Source of the DNA: Planctomycetaceae bacterium
Lineage (GTDB): Bacteria > Planctomycetota > Planctomycetia > Planctomycetales > Planctomycetaceae
Length of the DNA stretch: 32,953 nt
Reading direction: 5' to 3'
Assembly: GCA_016795145.1 (NCBI GenBank)
Contig: JAEUII010000040.1
Span: 1-32,953, forward strand
The notes under the pieces are model-generated. The model was not told the origin of the DNA and ran no database searches. It worked only from the letters and a program-made list of their open reading frames with translations. Positions 1-7,231 of this stretch are shown here, one piece after another (the first letter of the stretch is position 1; the number at the start of each line of letters is the position of its first letter). A program made the position numbers and the translations under genes.

Positions 1-76
1 GCTTGGCAATCTCACATGCAGGCATCGGCTTCCGGCGCCTTCGGCACACGCACTGCGTGCGTGCGTGCTACCCAGT

Positions 77-144
77 GTAGAACGGCTGTCCTCAGCCGTT
101 TCCTCCACAATCAAACGCAAAGCGATTGAGGACAATCGCTCCAC
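77..144. repeat. BIME-like inverted pair of GTAG-headed REP elements (copy 1)
   Basis: Element A reads GTAG (77-80), arm AACGGCTG, loop TCCT, arm CAGCCGTT (ending at 100). After a 20-nt linker, element B follows in the opposite orientation: arm AGCGATTG (121-128), loop AGGA, arm CAATCGCT, then CCAC, which reads GTGG on the other strand. Both stems are perfect 8-bp stems with 4-nt loops. The tetranucleotide-plus-palindrome design in inverted pairs is that of REP/BIME repeats mobilised by Y1 transposases. Confidence 0.8.
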
Positions 145-292
145 AAATGGGGAGCACAGGCGCAGCCTGTGACGCGCAGCGGCCGGAAGCCAAAGTGACA
201 GCGCGGTGGTTTCAACGCACCCGGGCTTGGCAATCTCACATGCCGGCACCGGCTTCCGGCGCCTTCGGCACACGCACTGCGTGCTACCCAGT

Positions 293-361
293 GTAGAACG
301 GCTGTCCTCAGCCGTTTCCTCCACAATCAAACGCAAAAGCGATTGAGGACAATCGCTCCAC
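293..361. repeat. BIME-like inverted pair of GTAG-headed REP elements (copy 2)
   Basis: This has the same arrangement as the pair at 77-144. GTAG is at 293-296, the AACGGCTG/CAGCCGTT hairpin at 297-316, and the inverted AGCGATTG/CAATCGCT hairpin at 338-357, followed by CCAC. The linker is one base longer than in copy 1, through an extra A. Confidence 0.8.
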
Positions 362-580
362 AAATGGGGAGCACAGGCAAAGCCTGTGACGACCCCCGGC
401 TTGGCAATCTCACATGCACCCATCAGTTTCCGGCGCCTTCGGCACACGCACTGCGTGCGTGCTACCCAGAGTGTGCAACCTGCCAAGTAAACCTCCATAT
501 TGCGTCGGATCGACGATTTGAGGTACAACGCAGGGTTCTCAGGGAAGAACACTGGATTTTCACGGCCAAAGGAGGGCTTG

Positions 581-1687
581 ATGAGTGTCGTAACAGCGCC
601 AAAATCACTGACGGCACGCGAAATCTCCGAGATGCTCGATGGGGAACTCGTCGGAAATGGCGACCGCTGCATCGATGATGTGCAAATCGTGGAGCGCGCA
701 GAAGCTCGACATCTGACGTTCGTCGGCGACCAGAAAAATGTCGCCCGGCTGCGAAACTCCCGCGCTCAGGTTGTCATCGCTCCCGCGAATGCTCGAACCG
801 AGATCGCTGCGTTTCCAGACTGCACGTTCATCCTGGTTCCGGAACCAGAGCCCGCATTCCTGTCCGTCACAGGGATCCTGATGCCACCGCGTCCACGGCC
901 GCATCTGGGAATTTCAAGCCGAGCCGTCATCCACGAATCTGCAAAGATCGGTCCAAACACCAACGTTCATCCTATGGCCGTCATCGGTCGCGATGTCTCG
1001 ATTGGACACAGTTGTGACGTTGGCCCTGGAGTCGTCATTGGAGACGGCTGCCAGCTGGGCGACAATGTGGTTCTGCATGCCAACACGGTTTTGTATCACG
1101 ATGTGAAGATCGGAAGTCACGTCATCATTCATGCATCGTGTGTGATCGGAGCCGACGGGTTTGGATATCGCCTCGTCAATGGTGGGCACGAGCGACTTCC
1201 TCATTTTGGAACTGTCGTGATCTGTGACGACGTGGAAATCGGTGCCGGCACGACAATCGACCGTGCAAAGGTCGGGGAGACTGTGATCGGCACGGGCACA
1301 CGGATCGATAACCAGGTCATGATCGGACACAACTGCCGAATTGGTCGCCACAACCTCCTTGTCTCTCAGGTCGGTTTTGCGGGTTCCGTCACGACCGGAG
1401 ATTACGTCGTCTGTGCGGGCCAGGTCGGAATCGCTGATCATGTTCATCTGGGCGATGGTGCCATCATTGGTGCCAAAGCCGGAGTACATCGCGATATGCC
1501 AGGCGGACAAACGTATCTCGGCGCACCAGCGGGACCAGCTGCAGAAACAACACGTCAGCTGATGGCTCTTCGACGACTGCCAGAGATTCGCGACACCGTG
1601 AGGAAGCTGGAGAAGGAACTCGAAAACCTGCGAGCCCGCCTCAAAGATCCAGCTGACGGTGAGTGTTCGGAATCTTCAGCGGCGTAA
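581..1687 (+). CDS. lpxD: UDP-3-O-acylglucosamine N-acyltransferase LpxD
   Basis: LpxD transfers a 3-hydroxyacyl chain from acyl-ACP to the 2-amino group of UDP-3-O-acylglucosamine, the third step of lipid A synthesis. The 368-residue product has a uridine-binding N-terminal domain (about 1-105), a left-handed beta-helix of hexapeptide repeats (about 110-320) and a C-terminal helix (about 325-355) rich in Lys/Glu/Leu. The IGADGFGY segment (189-196) and the IGHNCRIG segment, with the probable catalytic His250, are in place. The start at 581 is chosen because a strong AAAGGAGGG site lies at 568-576; the frame is open to an ATG at 500 but that adds 27 unrelated residues. Family members are usually about 340-350 residues. 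lpxI follows on the same strand, so the two probably form a small lipid A operon. Confidence 0.95.
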   Translation: MSVVTAPKSLTAREISEMLDGELVGNGDRCIDDVQIVERAEARHLTFVGDQKNVARLRNSRAQVVIAPANARTEIAAFPDCTFILVPEPEPAFLSVTGILMPPRPRPHLGISSRAVIHESAKIGPNTNVHPMAVIGRDVSIGHSCDVGPGVVIGDGCQLGDNVVLHANTVLYHDVKIGSHVIIHASCVIGADGFGYRLVNGGHERLPHFGTVVICDDVEIGAGTTIDRAKVGETVIGTGTRIDNQVMIGHNCRIGRHNLLVSQVGFAGSVTTGDYVVCAGQVGIADHVHLGDGAIIGAKAGVHRDMPGGQTYLGAPAGPAAETTRQLMALRRLPEIRDTVRKLEKELENLRARLKDPADGECSESSAA

Positions 1688-1871
1688 CTCAACAAGTCCC
1701 CTGCCCTGCCCCAATTCGTCTCTGTTTTCTAAGCCATTGAACATCACTGCAAACCGCAAAACTTCTGCCATGTCTTCCCCGTCTCCAGAAACCCATGAGC
1801 CTTTTCCTGCAACGGTTCCATTCGTGCGACCGGCGGACCACACGACGTTCCGCATCCACGAAGGAGGACCG

Positions 1872-2726
1872 ATGCGTCTGGGTCTGCTGGCCGGCGCGGG
1901 TGAATTTCCAATCCGTTTTGCGAAGGCTGCTCGCCGAGCCGGTCATTATGTGTATGGACTTGGCGTGGCAGGAATGGCGTCCGAGCAACTGGCGGAGGCG
2001 TGTGATGATTTTCGCTTCGCACCGCTGGCTCGCATCGGCAAAGCGATTCGATTGTTCCGCAAGGCTCGCATTCAGCGAGTCGTCATGGCGGGCAAGATTG
2101 AAAAGACGGTTCTCTTTCATCCATTCCGCTGGCTGCGTCTGATGCCCGACTGGCGCACGATTCATATGTGGCTGCGGTATGCTCGAGAGAACAAAAAAGA
2201 CGATACAATTCTTCTGGCCGTGATTCGCGAGTTTGAACGCGATGGCCTGATTTTTGACTCGGCCCTGAAATATGCACCGGAGCTTCTCGTGAAACACGGA
2301 TTTCTGACAACGCGTCGCCCTACCGCTGCTCAGTGGAAGGATATCCGCTTCGGCTGGGATCTGGCTCGCGAAATGGGACGCCTGGACATCGGACAAACCG
2401 TGGTCGTTAATGACACTGCGGTGATCGCAGTCGAAGCCATCGAAGGAACCGACCGCTGCATTCGACGCGCTGGTGAACTGTGCCGTCGAGGTGGCTTCAC
2501 AGTCGTGAAGGTCGCCAAGCCGAAACAGGACATGCGGTTCGATGTGCCAACGATCGGTATGGACACGATCAAAACAATGCACGAAGCCGGCGGCAAGGTC
2601 CTGGCGATCGAAGCCGGAATGACAATCATCATCAATCCGGATGAAGTGTCTGCACTCGCCGACAAGTTCGGAATCGCGATCGTCGCCGTGAATGCCGAAG
2701 AACTGTCTCTCCTGGCCGCCGCCTAA
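1872..2726 (+). CDS. lpxI: UDP-2,3-diacylglucosamine pyrophosphatase LpxI
   Basis: LpxI hydrolyses UDP-2,3-diacylglucosamine to lipid X and UMP, replacing LpxH in organisms that lack it. The 284-residue product starts with the family's glycine-rich segment (LGLLAGAGEFP). It contains KKDDTILLAVIREFERDG in the middle, and the C-terminal domain has AVEAIEGTD, KPKQDMRFDVPTIG and IEAGMTIII, all typical of LpxI (DUF1009). The start at 1872 follows a GAAGGAGG site at 1860-1867. The frame is open further upstream, overlapping the lpxD end, with an ATG at 1770, but the extra residues do not resemble the family. The gap to lpxD is 184 nt. This is the step after LpxA, LpxC and LpxD, so the neighbourhood supports the assignment; lpxA, lpxC and lpxB are not in the window. 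Confidence 0.93.
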   Translation: MRLGLLAGAGEFPIRFAKAARRAGHYVYGLGVAGMASEQLAEACDDFRFAPLARIGKAIRLFRKARIQRVVMAGKIEKTVLFHPFRWLRLMPDWRTIHMWLRYARENKKDDTILLAVIREFERDGLIFDSALKYAPELLVKHGFLTTRRPTAAQWKDIRFGWDLAREMGRLDIGQTVVVNDTAVIAVEAIEGTDRCIRRAGELCRRGGFTVVKVAKPKQDMRFDVPTIGMDTIKTMHEAGGKVLAIEAGMTIIINPDEVSALADKFGIAIVAVNAEELSLLAAA

Positions 2727-2734
2727 TCCCCTCT

Positions 2735-2802
2735 GTAGAGCGATTGTCCCCAATCGCTTTTCGTTTGATGACCCGGGAAACGGCTGAGGACAGCCGTTCT
2801 AC
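2735..2802. repeat. BIME-like inverted REP pair (copy 3)
   Basis: GTAG (2735-2738) heads the AGCGATTG/CAATCGCT hairpin (2739-2758, loop TCCC). After a 20-nt linker comes the AACGGCTG/CAGCCGTT hairpin in the opposite orientation (2779-2798), followed by CTAC, which reads GTAG on the minus strand. Both ends therefore carry the GTAG head. Confidence 0.8.
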
Positions 2803-2953
2803 ACTGGGTAGCTCGCACGCAGTGGGTGTGCCGAAGGCGCCGGAAGCCGATGCCTGCATGTGGTATTGCCAGGCCCGGGTGCGCTGAAACCGCCACGCTT
2901 TCACTCCGGCTTCCGGCCGCTGCGCGTCACAGGCTTTGCCTGTGCTACCCATT

Positions 2954-2980
2954 GTAGAGCGATTGTCCTCAATCGCTTTT
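2954..2980 (+). repeat. Single GTAG-headed REP element
   Basis: GTAG (2954-2957), arm AGCGATTG, loop TCCT, arm CAATCGCT (2970-2977), then TTT. No inverted partner follows within 60 nt. The region from here to 3223 has no recognisable gene. Confidence 0.75.
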
Positions 2981-3223
2981 CGTACCGCCAACTGCCAGGC
3001 CTGCATGGCTTCCGTAGGGCCGTGTGAAGTTCGCAACTGTGCCGGTTACATGAGTTTTTCCGCGTTTCGTTACCTCTGACGCGGCGAAGACCGGCAAAAT
3101 CAGCAATTTCCCGACCGGTGTCTGGTCGAGGATTCTCTTTGCGAGCGCCTGGATGGTGACGGTATTCTCCTGCGCTGAGGATTCCGGGATCCCGGGTACA
3201 ACTGGGCTGCGAAAGAGCGAAAC

Positions 3224-4246
3224 ATGCGACGTCTGATTCTGTTCCTGATCTTTGGCCTGACGGCGGTCCCTGCATTTGGACAGTCCGAGATTGATTCGGA
3301 CCGAGTTCGCAACGGCGGCGGTATCATCTGGTATGTGGGCACTGTTGGCGTGCACGCGGGAAAGCGTCCCCACATCGATCTGGGCGATGTCCACGGAATC
3401 CTGGAAGGCGATACTCTGGCTGTCTTCCGAGCTGTTGAACTTCACTACCGACCGATCGGTACCATCGAAGTTGAAGAAGCAAACGTGACGTGGTCAGTCC
3501 CCAAAGCGTCCAGTCTCGTTCAGATTCAGGAAGGTGATCGAGTCGTCGCGATCCGCACTCTGCGACAACTGGGAACAGGCGAGGAACATCGCGAAAACTT
3601 TCAGCGCCGTCAACTGGTTCGTCACGCCAACCGCAATAGCTATTCCACTCTGCTGGACGACGAAGCGATTAGCGTCCTCATAGACATCGAAGAGAAACAG
3701 GCTCGCTGGGTGAAGGAACTGAAGCCAATCGCCGGGCGCATTCGAGCAACTTCCGTTTCGCCAAACGATTTCAAACACATGCAGCCACTGCTGAATCAGG
3801 TCCTTCGCTTTCAGCAGTTCCGCGCAATCGGCGTCCCGGTCGACAAGTGCATTGGATCAGAGTGGGACAGTGTGCTGACAACGCTGACACCTGACCCGGC
3901 CGAATCATTTTCGAAGTCTCACACGAAAAAGCCGGAGGTCGCTGCTGCTGAAGAACAGAAGCCCGCCCCGGCCGACGAGGCGTCACCAGCATCCAAAGAG
4001 AATGATGCGAAGATCGAAACGATTCATCAAATCGTGAACTCCGTGATGTTCGATTACGAGCAGGAAGAGCGCAAAGTGGCGATGATGCTTTGTGCGGCGA
4101 TCGACATTGAGAACCCCAAGAATGAAACCTCATGGATCATGGCTCAGCTGAACCGTTCGCAGTTCCCTGACCTCGCCGACGATGAAGAAATGCTGGAATC
4201 TATGGAACAGATCCTGAAGGACCTGCGAGCAAGCCAGGGGCAATAG
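3224..4246 (+). CDS. Exported protein of unknown function
   Basis: I do not recognise a family for this 340-residue protein. Residues 1-19 form a clear signal peptide (MRRLILFLIFGLTAVPAFG, likely cut before Gln20), so the product is exported. Two similar stretches follow, around residues 35-80 and 85-115. Both have a G-D-turn pattern (GDVHGILEGDTLAVFRA and QEGDRVVAIRTL) like small beta-barrel modules; that reading is an inference. The region at about 225-260 is rich in Ala, Lys, Glu and Pro and looks like a flexible linker. The C-terminal 80 residues are predicted to be helical. It stands alone, converging on the sufT-like gene 102 nt downstream. No terminator is visible between them. Confidence 0.8.
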   Translation: MRRLILFLIFGLTAVPAFGQSEIDSDRVRNGGGIIWYVGTVGVHAGKRPHIDLGDVHGILEGDTLAVFRAVELHYRPIGTIEVEEANVTWSVPKASSLVQIQEGDRVVAIRTLRQLGTGEEHRENFQRRQLVRHANRNSYSTLLDDEAISVLIDIEEKQARWVKELKPIAGRIRATSVSPNDFKHMQPLLNQVLRFQQFRAIGVPVDKCIGSEWDSVLTTLTPDPAESFSKSHTKKPEVAAAEEQKPAPADEASPASKENDAKIETIHQIVNSVMFDYEQEERKVAMMLCAAIDIENPKNETSWIMAQLNRSQFPDLADDEEMLESMEQILKDLRASQGQ

Positions 4247-4348
4247 CAGACGGCTCGTACGGCAGCACACAGCGCTGAATAGAAGCGACTGGCCTAAACG
4301 CGATTCCTGTCGCCCCGCCCTGCCCTTCGTGCGTGTCGCGAGGATACT

Positions 4349-4648
4349 CTAAAAGATCCCCAGCATGTCGCGAGCATCATCGGTCATGCGTTCCGGTGTC
4401 CATGGCGGCGACAGTGTGATCGTGATCGACGCCTCATCGATATCTTCCAGTCGTTCCAGCGCCATCTTTGCCTGCTGAACAATCTGAGGACCTGCGGGAC
4501 AGGCAGGACTTGTCAGTGTCATCTCCACGGCGACTTTGCGTTCGGTTTGATTGACGGAATACACCAGACCAAGATCGACGATGTTGACCATCAGTTCCGG
4601 GTCGATGACCTGTCGAAGAGCATCAATCAATTCTGCATCTGTGGCCAT
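4349..4648 (-). CDS. sufT: SufT-like MIP18-family (DUF59) Fe-S assembly protein
   Basis: MIP18/DUF59 proteins help mature iron-sulfur proteins, and SufT forms are often the last gene of suf operons. The 99-residue product has the family's IDPEL motif (15-19), the NIVDLGLVY segment (22-30) and the TSPACP motif with the conserved Cys50. Its length is that of a single-domain member. The ATG at 4648 is chosen because it gives the usual family N-terminus. A TTG at 4672 would add eight residues, and neither has a strong ribosome site. The gene lies 86 nt after the Rieske gene and ends the suf block. It could also be called PaaD-like, but the suf context favours SufT. Confidence 0.85.
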   Translation of the reverse strand: MATDAELIDALRQVIDPELMVNIVDLGLVYSVNQTERKVAVEMTLTSPACPAGPQIVQQAKMALERLEDIDEASITITLSPPWTPERMTDDARDMLGIF

Positions 4649-4734
4649 GTTGTCGCTATCCGAAACACTCAACCTGAGAAGACACTACCTGAATTCATAC
4701 ATGTGCTCATCCGACCGCAGCCGGCAGATTCGAA

Positions 4735-5055
4735 TTATGGGCTGGCCCAAACGGCGCCGTCGCGAATCTCTGTACGGAACACTTTGATGGCTTCCGTCGC
4801 CGGCATGCACAGTGCCTTGCCGGTCTTCAGATCAAACTTCGCTGAATGCCTGGGACACACAATCGCGCAGTCCTGAATGACACCATTGGTCAGTGGCTGT
4901 CCATCGTGAGTACAGACATCTTCAACGACGAAGTACTGATCTTCAATTCGAATGACAAGTGCCGGAATGTCGTCGACAAAGACACTGCGACGTTCGCCGG
5001 ACTTCAATTCGCTCGTTCCAATCACACGTTCCATAACTGGTCTTTTCATTCCCAT
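4735..5055 (-). CDS. Rieske [2Fe-2S] ferredoxin
   Basis: This 106-residue soluble Rieske protein has both cluster-binding motifs: C48-x-H50 in CTHDG and C67-x-x-H70 in CPRHSAKF. There is no signal peptide or membrane segment, so it is cytoplasmic, like NirD/BphF-type ferredoxins. The start is taken at 5055, where the ATG overlaps the sufD stop (TGATG), indicating translational coupling. Later ATGs at 5049 and 5034 are possible. Rieske ferredoxins adjoin sufD in several bacterial suf operons, where they probably carry electrons for assembly; that role is an inference here. Confidence 0.88.
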   Translation of the reverse strand: MGMKRPVMERVIGTSELKSGERRSVFVDDIPALVIRIEDQYFVVEDVCTHDGQPLTNGVIQDCAIVCPRHSAKFDLKTGKALCMPATEAIKVFRTEIRDGAVWASP

Positions 5056-6386
5056 CAGACGGCAACAGTTTCGATCCCAAGTTTGCCCTGCACTGTTCGG
5101 CTCAGAGTTTCCCGAACGACTTCTACAGGAATTCGATCGTAGACTCGCTGGAAGAAGCCTTCGACAATCATGTGCATAGCCTCTTTGCGGCTGATGCCAC
5201 GGCTCATGCAATAGAAGATCTGCTCGCGGTCCACACGGCCCGTGGTAGCACCGTGAGTACACTTCACGTCATCGGCCTCGATTTCGAGGCCTGGGATGGA
5301 ATCACAGCGAGCATCATCGCTCAGCATCAAAGCATCACTTCGCTGATAGCCATCGGTCTGCTGAGCAGCCGGGTCCACCTTGATCATTCCTCGCCAGATC
5401 ACCCGCGATTCATCACGCAGCACTTCCTTGTACAGAAGATCGCTGTGAGTACCCTGAGCTCGATGATGCTGCTGAGTGTAGTAGCTGATCTTCTGGCGAT
5501 CGCTGGCGAACGTGACACCATTGACTTCCGCCGTCGCAGCTCGCCCATTCAGATTGATGTCCTGATGGATGTGCGACAGCTTGCTGCCGAGACCAACCAC
5601 GGTCCATTGCAGCGATGCGTTGCTCGCCACGCAGCCAGCCTGATGAGCGAAGTGCCACGATTTCTGGTTCCAGTTCTGCAGCTGAACGTAACGCAGATTG
5701 GCGTCTTTACCAACGATCAGTTCCACGCAGCCGACATGCAGTCCTGCCAGATCAGCTGTCGCGGATGATGTTTCTTCCAGCAGAGTTGCTCGAGCACCGT
5801 CTTCCAGAATGATGAGGGTGTGGCTGAATTCAGCAACGCCGTCGCGACTATGAGCAATCAGACTATGCAGAGGCAGAGCGACTTCCACATTGCGCGGGAC
5901 GTACAGAACTGTGCCGCCCGTCCAGAATGCGGCATGCCAGGCCGCGAACCGATCCGCATCCGGCTTCACTGCCTGCTTCATAAAATGTGGTTCAAGAAGG
6001 TCACGATGGCTGGTGAGCAGACTCTGCAGTTCACCAAACAACACTCCCTGAGCCTTGATCTCGTCCGACAGCTGATGATGAGTCAACTGCCCGTTCACGT
6101 GAGCAATCGAACCGCCAAATTCCGTCTTGTCGCTCAGAAGAGTTTCGATCGCGGTTGAATCCGCCTTCGCTGACGCAGGGCGGAACTTCCCGGCGTTGAA
6201 GACTCGCAGGTCAACCCGCTTGAATTCCTCAGGATCCAGTTCACTCTGCAGCAATGACTGATACTGCTCGAATGCAGCTCTGCGACCAGCAGTGATCCAC
6301 TCCGGCTCATTGCGAGTTGCAAGGAACTGTTCGAAGACCTCTGCTGAAAAGCCGATTCTGGAAACGTCGATGGTTGCTGATGACAT
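5055..6386 (-). CDS. sufD: Fe-S cluster assembly protein SufD
   Basis: SufD pairs with SufB in the SufBC2D scaffold on which new Fe-S clusters are built. The 443-residue product has the SufB/SufD beta-helix core (about 150-400). The conserved KCTHGATTG segment (375-383) has His378, equivalent to the His that forms the SufB-SufD cluster interface. The C-terminal SRGISRKEAMHMIVEGF helix is typical of both SufB and SufD. The N-terminal helical domain is poorly conserved, as usual. The ATG start at 6386 follows the cupredoxin-like gene by 34 nt. The stop overlaps the next start by one base, so sufD and the Rieske gene are coupled. Confidence 0.95.
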   Translation of the reverse strand: MSSATIDVSRIGFSAEVFEQFLATRNEPEWITAGRRAAFEQYQSLLQSELDPEEFKRVDLRVFNAGKFRPASAKADSTAIETLLSDKTEFGGSIAHVNGQLTHHQLSDEIKAQGVLFGELQSLLTSHRDLLEPHFMKQAVKPDADRFAAWHAAFWTGGTVLYVPRNVEVALPLHSLIAHSRDGVAEFSHTLIILEDGARATLLEETSSATADLAGLHVGCVELIVGKDANLRYVQLQNWNQKSWHFAHQAGCVASNASLQWTVVGLGSKLSHIHQDINLNGRAATAEVNGVTFASDRQKISYYTQQHHRAQGTHSDLLYKEVLRDESRVIWRGMIKVDPAAQQTDGYQRSDALMLSDDARCDSIPGLEIEADDVKCTHGATTGRVDREQIFYCMSRGISRKEAMHMIVEGFFQRVYDRIPVEVVRETLSRTVQGKLGIETVAV

Positions 6387-6420
6387 GATTCTTCAAACTC
6401 TCTGGGAATGAAAAGGCACT

Positions 6421-7218
6421 CTACTTCCTGACAAATCTCAACGAGGCAGAGGTCTTTTCGTCGATCTTCAATTCTGTGTCTTCAATCTTCTTCTCAGGCA
6501 GATTCAGTTCGATGGTTTGATCCCTGCGAAGATACCCCGCAAGCTCGTGCCAAATCTGAACCTTGATTTCCCCACAGGGGACCTTTTCGATCCTGAACCG
6601 CCCCTGCTTATCTGTGACCGCCATATAAGGATGGTCCTGAACAAGCACATAACCCATGATCCAAGGGTGAAAATCACATGTAATTTTCATTGGCAGGGGT
6701 TCTGCCACGTGAAAGTTGTGAATGTTGGAAAACTCTTTCTTGCCTGGCAATCCGGGAGCAAGCAACACACACCCAACAGGATTACGCAACGGATAATCGT
6801 GGGGACCGTGAGTCACCGCGTCCTTCGAAACGACCTTCATTCCTGTCTGAGTCTGGGCACACAGGACATGAGGACGAATCCGACACCCCTGAAAGGTCAG
6901 TTCAGGAATATTCAGCGGCTGCTTTGTCAGGTCCGGATGAACTGGTGCGTCTTTTCTCCGCTTCAGCCAGACCAGTACATTACTCACTCCACGAGACTCA
7001 GTGTCAACAACAAGCCTTTCATCAGGCAGGTCATTTGAGGCACAGACCTCTGCGTCTTTTACCTCATCTCCCGCCCTGAAGAGTGGTTCAAGTTCAGAGT
7101 GTTCGCCGCGATAGATGACTCGACCTTCGATCGAGCCATACAGAACCTCATCTGCGCTGACGGCCATGTCGCAGCAGATGAAGACCAGGCAAACAGCGGT
7201 AAGTCTGAAACGGAACAA
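6421..7218 (-). CDS. Secreted cupredoxin-like protein inside the suf operon
   Basis: The product (265 residues from TTG 7218) has a signal peptide (about 1-22, ending AVSA). Then comes a cupredoxin-like domain of the kind found in planctomycete carboxypeptidase-regulatory-like or methylamine-utilisation-like proteins. It has FQGCRIRPHVLC (109-120), NIHNFHV (165-171), and ITCDFHPWIMGYVLVQDHPY, with C181, H184 and M188 spaced much like a type 1 copper site. It closes with a beta-sandwich segment containing WHELAG. The start is uncertain: TTG 7218 has AAGAGGA six bases upstream, while an in-frame TTG at 7239 would overlap the sufB stop. An ATG at 7167 would remove the signal peptide. An exported protein among cytoplasmic Fe-S factors is unexpected. 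Copper binding is an inference. Confidence 0.85.
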   Translation of the reverse strand: MFRFRLTAVCLVFICCDMAVSADEVLYGSIEGRVIYRGEHSELEPLFRAGDEVKDAEVCASNDLPDERLVVDTESRGVSNVLVWLKRRKDAPVHPDLTKQPLNIPELTFQGCRIRPHVLCAQTQTGMKVVSKDAVTHGPHDYPLRNPVGCVLLAPGLPGKKEFSNIHNFHVAEPLPMKITCDFHPWIMGYVLVQDHPYMAVTDKQGRFRIEKVPCGEIKVQIWHELAGYLRRDQTIELNLPEKKIEDTELKIDEKTSASLRFVRK

Positions 7219-7224
7219 AGAACG

Positions 7225-7231
7225 TCCTCTT
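7225..7231 (-). promoter_or_regulatory. Ribosome binding site deciding a TTG start
   Basis: AAGAGGA on the minus strand lies six bases before TTG 7218 and overlaps the end of sufB. It supports that TTG over the one at 7239. Confidence 0.5.

Larger units (their letters stand above)
1..476. repeat. Composite tandem repeat (two units plus a partial third)
   Basis: Three successive units begin with GCTTGGCAATCTCACATGC at positions 1, 225 and 399. Unit 1 is 224 nt. Unit 2 is 174 nt and lacks most of an approximately 50-nt segment found near the end of unit 1. Unit 3 stops after about 78 nt, before the REP pair. Each full unit carries several palindromes: a region with GGCGCC, a CGCACTGCGTGCG element, an inverted REP pair, and a CACAGGC/GCCTGTG hairpin (155-171 and 372-388) whose 3-nt loop varies (GCA, AAA) while the stem does not. 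No convincing gene lies here; the short reading frames are incidental. An inverted copy lies at 2735-2980. Confidence 0.85.
2735..2980. repeat. Inverted copy of the composite repeat
   Basis: This stretch is a diverged reverse-complement copy of the repeat at 1-398. From left to right it carries a REP pair, the reversed GGCGCC and GCATGC-type segments, the segment missing from unit 2, a CACAGGC/GCCTGTG hairpin with loop TTT (2928-2944), and a further single REP element. It begins 8 nt after the lpxI stop codon. With the copies at 1-476 it places lpxD-lpxI between inverted repeats. Confidence 0.8.

Noticed and set aside
1..480. CRISPR array
   Set aside because: The repeated units are long (174-224 nt) with internal palindromes, not short direct repeats with unique spacers, and no cas gene is present.
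914..1510. Open frame on the minus strand over lpxD
   Set aside because: Shadow of the lpxD hexapeptide repeat region, whose regular codons keep the antisense frame open.
1689..2753. Long open frame on the minus strand over lpxI
   Set aside because: It is antisense to the confident lpxI gene and has no recognisable domains or family start; the protein composition is that of a shadow frame.
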